DNA of 7,904 nucleotides from Pseudomonadota bacterium (GTDB lineage Bacteria; Pseudomonadota; Alphaproteobacteria; Caulobacterales; Caulobacteraceae). A model generated the notes under the pieces. It saw nothing but the letters and a program-made list of their open reading frames with translations. It was not told where the DNA came from and did not search any database. Position numbers and translations under genes: made by a program. Below, piece by piece: positions 6,310-7,904 of the stretch (positions within the stretch are counted from its first letter, which is position 1; each line of letters begins with the position of its first letter). The stretch is taken from the NCBI GenBank assembly GCA_023424215.1, contig JAFAEC010000025.1, positions 1 to 7,904 on the forward strand, read 5' to 3'.

Positions 6310-7836
6310 ATGACCGGCCTCCGAAAGACGACCCTGCTGGCGATTTCCGCCAGCGCCCTCGCTCTCGCCGCCTGCGGCGGCGGAGCCGAGGTGGCCTCCC
6401 CCGGCGAAGGCGACTTCGGCGACGGCGGCAACGGCGGGGGCTCCACGCCGCCTCCGGGCCCGGGACCGGGCCAGCCGGCGGCGGACTGCCCGACGGGCTT
6501 CGCCAATATCGGCACCATCGCGGCGGGCGCGGCCGGCACCCTGCGGGTCTGCCAGCTGCCGCAGCAGATCGACGGCGCCCTGACGGTGCCGCTGCGCGCC
6601 GGCACCATCTACGCCATCAGCGGCCGCACCTCGGTCGGCACCGACCGCGGCGTCGACCCGGCGGCCCCGATCGCCGGCAGCACCCAGGGCATCCTGACCA
6701 TCGAGGCCGGCGTGCGCATCTTCGCCTCGAGCGGCGCGGACTACCTGCTGGTCAACCGCGGCTCGCAGATCTTCGCCGAAGGCACGGCGACCACCCCGAT
6801 CGTCTTCACCAGCCGCCAGAACGTCGAAGGCACGGCGACCGAGAACTCGCAGGGCCAGTGGGGCGGCATCGTCATCGCCGGCCGCGCGCCGCAGGCCAAC
6901 TGCCAGCTGACCGCTCCGGTCACCTGCACCGGCCAGGTCGAGGGCACCAGCGCCTTCTACGGCGGCGCCACGCCGGCCGATAACTCGGGCCGCCTGCGCT
7001 ATGTGCAGATCAAGTACTCGGGCTTCGAGATCTCGACCGGCAACGAGCTTCAGGCCCTGACCCTGGCCGGCGTCGGCTCGGGCACCACGATCGAGTACGT
7101 GCAGTCGTACAACAGCTCCGACGACGGCATCGAGATCTTCGGCGGCAACGTCAACCTGCGCCACATCGTGATCAACGGCGCCGACGACGACGGCCTCGAC
7201 ACCGACACCGGCTGGCGCGGCGGCGCCCAGTTCGGCATCGTGACCCAGCGCGCCCCGAACTCCACCAGCCGCTCGGCCGGGTTCGAGTTCTCGTCGGCCC
7301 CGACCTCGGTGCCGATCGCCTCGCGCTACAACTCGCAGCCGAAGATCGCCAACTGGACCCTGGTCGGCCGCAACGCCCCGACCGACGCCCACACGGTGGC
7401 CCACTTCGACACCGGCACCGATCCGACGATCATCAACTCGGTGTTCACCAACGTGGCCGGCTCGGCCGCGGGCTGTCTCGCCATCGCCGACGCCGACACC
7501 CAGTCGGTGGCGCCGACCTTCACCTCGGTGTTCATGTCCTGCGCCATTCCCTATCGTCCGTCGAACGCGGCGGCCTCGCAGGCCGTGTTCACGGCCGGCA
7601 CGGGCAACACGGCGAACGGCACGTCGACCCTGACCGCCCCGGCCTCGGGCACGTCGCTGTCGAACCAGACGCTGACCTTCATCAACGGCGCCAACGAGAC
7701 GGCGGTGACGCCGACCAACGCGCCGGCGATCTACAGCTGGTTCCAGTCGACCAGCTACGTGGGCGCCGTCCAGAACGCCTCCGACACCTGGTGGCGTGGT
7801 TGGACCTGCGGCCTGACCGACGGTCAGACCTGCTGA
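6310..7836 (+). CDS. Secreted beta-helix-type lipoprotein (ElpS-like candidate)
   Basis: This 508-aa protein opens with a lipoprotein signal: charged RK, hydrophobic core, then the lipobox LAAC with Cys22 as lipidation site. Residue +2 is Gly, so outer-membrane sorting is expected. A Gly/Pro-rich linker (about 23-58) follows. The body (about 90-450) is rich in short beta-strand repeats of the LTIEAGVRIF, LLVNRGSQIFAEGTATTPIVFTS kind, typical of right-handed parallel beta-helices, with acidic turns DDGIEIFGG (271-279) and DDDGLDTD (292-299). Eight further cysteines fall in four close pairs (60/81, 198/206, 389/411, 500/508), and the last residue is Cys, suggesting disulfides. Related proteins are often encoded next to TonB-dependent receptors; here the contig ends first. 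ATG 6310 is chosen because GGTGA (6300-6304) lies 5 nt upstream; an in-frame GTG at 6301 would add three residues. Function is not established; similarity to ElpS is an inference. Confidence 0.9.
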   Translation: MTGLRKTTLLAISASALALAACGGGAEVASPGEGDFGDGGNGGGSTPPPGPGPGQPAADCPTGFANIGTIAAGAAGTLRVCQLPQQIDGALTVPLRAGTIYAISGRTSVGTDRGVDPAAPIAGSTQGILTIEAGVRIFASSGADYLLVNRGSQIFAEGTATTPIVFTSRQNVEGTATENSQGQWGGIVIAGRAPQANCQLTAPVTCTGQVEGTSAFYGGATPADNSGRLRYVQIKYSGFEISTGNELQALTLAGVGSGTTIEYVQSYNSSDDGIEIFGGNVNLRHIVINGADDDGLDTDTGWRGGAQFGIVTQRAPNSTSRSAGFEFSSAPTSVPIASRYNSQPKIANWTLVGRNAPTDAHTVAHFDTGTDPTIINSVFTNVAGSAAGCLAIADADTQSVAPTFTSVFMSCAIPYRPSNAAASQAVFTAGTGNTANGTSTLTAPASGTSLSNQTLTFINGANETAVTPTNAPAIYSWFQSTSYVGAVQNASDTWWRGWTCGLTDGQTC

Positions 7837-7847
7837 TCACGGACATA

Positions 7848-7874
7848 CGGCGGCGGCGGCGGCCCCGCCGGGGT
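7848..7874 (+). other. (CGG)5 tract and GC hairpin, possibly a cut-off terminator
   Basis: Five CGG units (7848-7862) run into GCCCCGCCGGGG, which can fold as a CCCC/GGGG stem with a GCC loop or as a CGGCGG/CCGCCG palindrome (7857-7870). It lies 11-38 nt after the lipoprotein stop. No T-run is seen because genuine sequence gives way to adapter at 7875. Confidence 0.3.
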
Positions 7875-7904
7875 CAGTGTCTTATACACATATGACGCAG
7901 CCGA
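7875..7904 (+). other. Residual Nextera (Tn5 mosaic end) sequencing adapter
   Basis: These last 30 bases match the reverse complement of the Illumina Nextera Read 1 transposase adapter at 26 of 30 positions: the 19-bp mosaic end (core TCTTATACACAT is exact) followed by a GACGC-x-GCCGA tail. The four mismatches are at 7876, 7879, 7892 and 7899. This is a library artefact that escaped trimming and marks the end of the contig, not genome sequence. Confidence 0.95.

Noticed and set aside
6292..7404. Open frame antisense to the lipoprotein
   Set aside because: It is low in complexity, has no recognisable motif, and mirrors the lipoprotein codons.
7848..7862. CGG trinucleotide repeat as an unstable repeat locus
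   Set aside because: Only five units, in very GC-rich DNA beside a hairpin; nothing indicates a functional repeat.
7875..7893. A genuine Tn5/IS50 transposon end
   Set aside because: The mosaic-end-like bases are followed by the synthetic Read 1 adapter tail and the end of the contig, so a library artefact explains it better.

Overview
The window is 7,904 bases of very GC-rich DNA. The gene set, codon use and the style of the promoter-like boxes (resembling the Caulobacter housekeeping -10 GCTANAWC) suggest an alphaproteobacterium, probably Caulobacterales such as Brevundimonas or Caulobacter. The genus is an inference; no marker gene is present. I see six protein genes, no RNA genes, no insertion sequence and no CRISPR array.

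Layout: (1) 1-3002, minus strand: a probable two-gene operon of hrpB (DEAH-type helicase) followed 4 nt later by chrA (chromate transporter), which runs off the left edge. (2) 3003-3189: a divergent intergenic region with three short dyads and candidate promoters. (3) 3190-4797, plus strand: an APC/CAT-type amino acid permease, followed by a perfect 12-bp stem terminator with a GCGA loop. (4) 4901-5272, minus: a small Cro/CI-type DNA-binding protein. (5) 5368-6024, minus: a short A24-type prepilin peptidase. (6) 6025-6309: a divergent control region with four TCAC motifs spaced exactly 22 bp apart and a 24-bp dyad. (7) 6310-7836, plus: a large secreted beta-helix-type lipoprotein. (8) 7875-7904: residual Illumina Nextera (Tn5 mosaic end) adapter, so the true biological sequence ends at about 7874 at a contig end.

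The most interesting part is the right-hand third. A prepilin peptidase that could process type II secretion pseudopilins stands head to head with a surface lipoprotein gene whose upstream region carries a phased array resembling PhoB-type direct repeats. This recalls the phosphate-starvation lipoprotein ElpS of Caulobacter crescentus, which is encoded next to a type II secretion cluster. The homology and the phosphate control are inferences from layout and motif. The left two-thirds is ordinary chromosomal housekeeping and transport. I found no evidence of a defence system, phage or other wholly new system.
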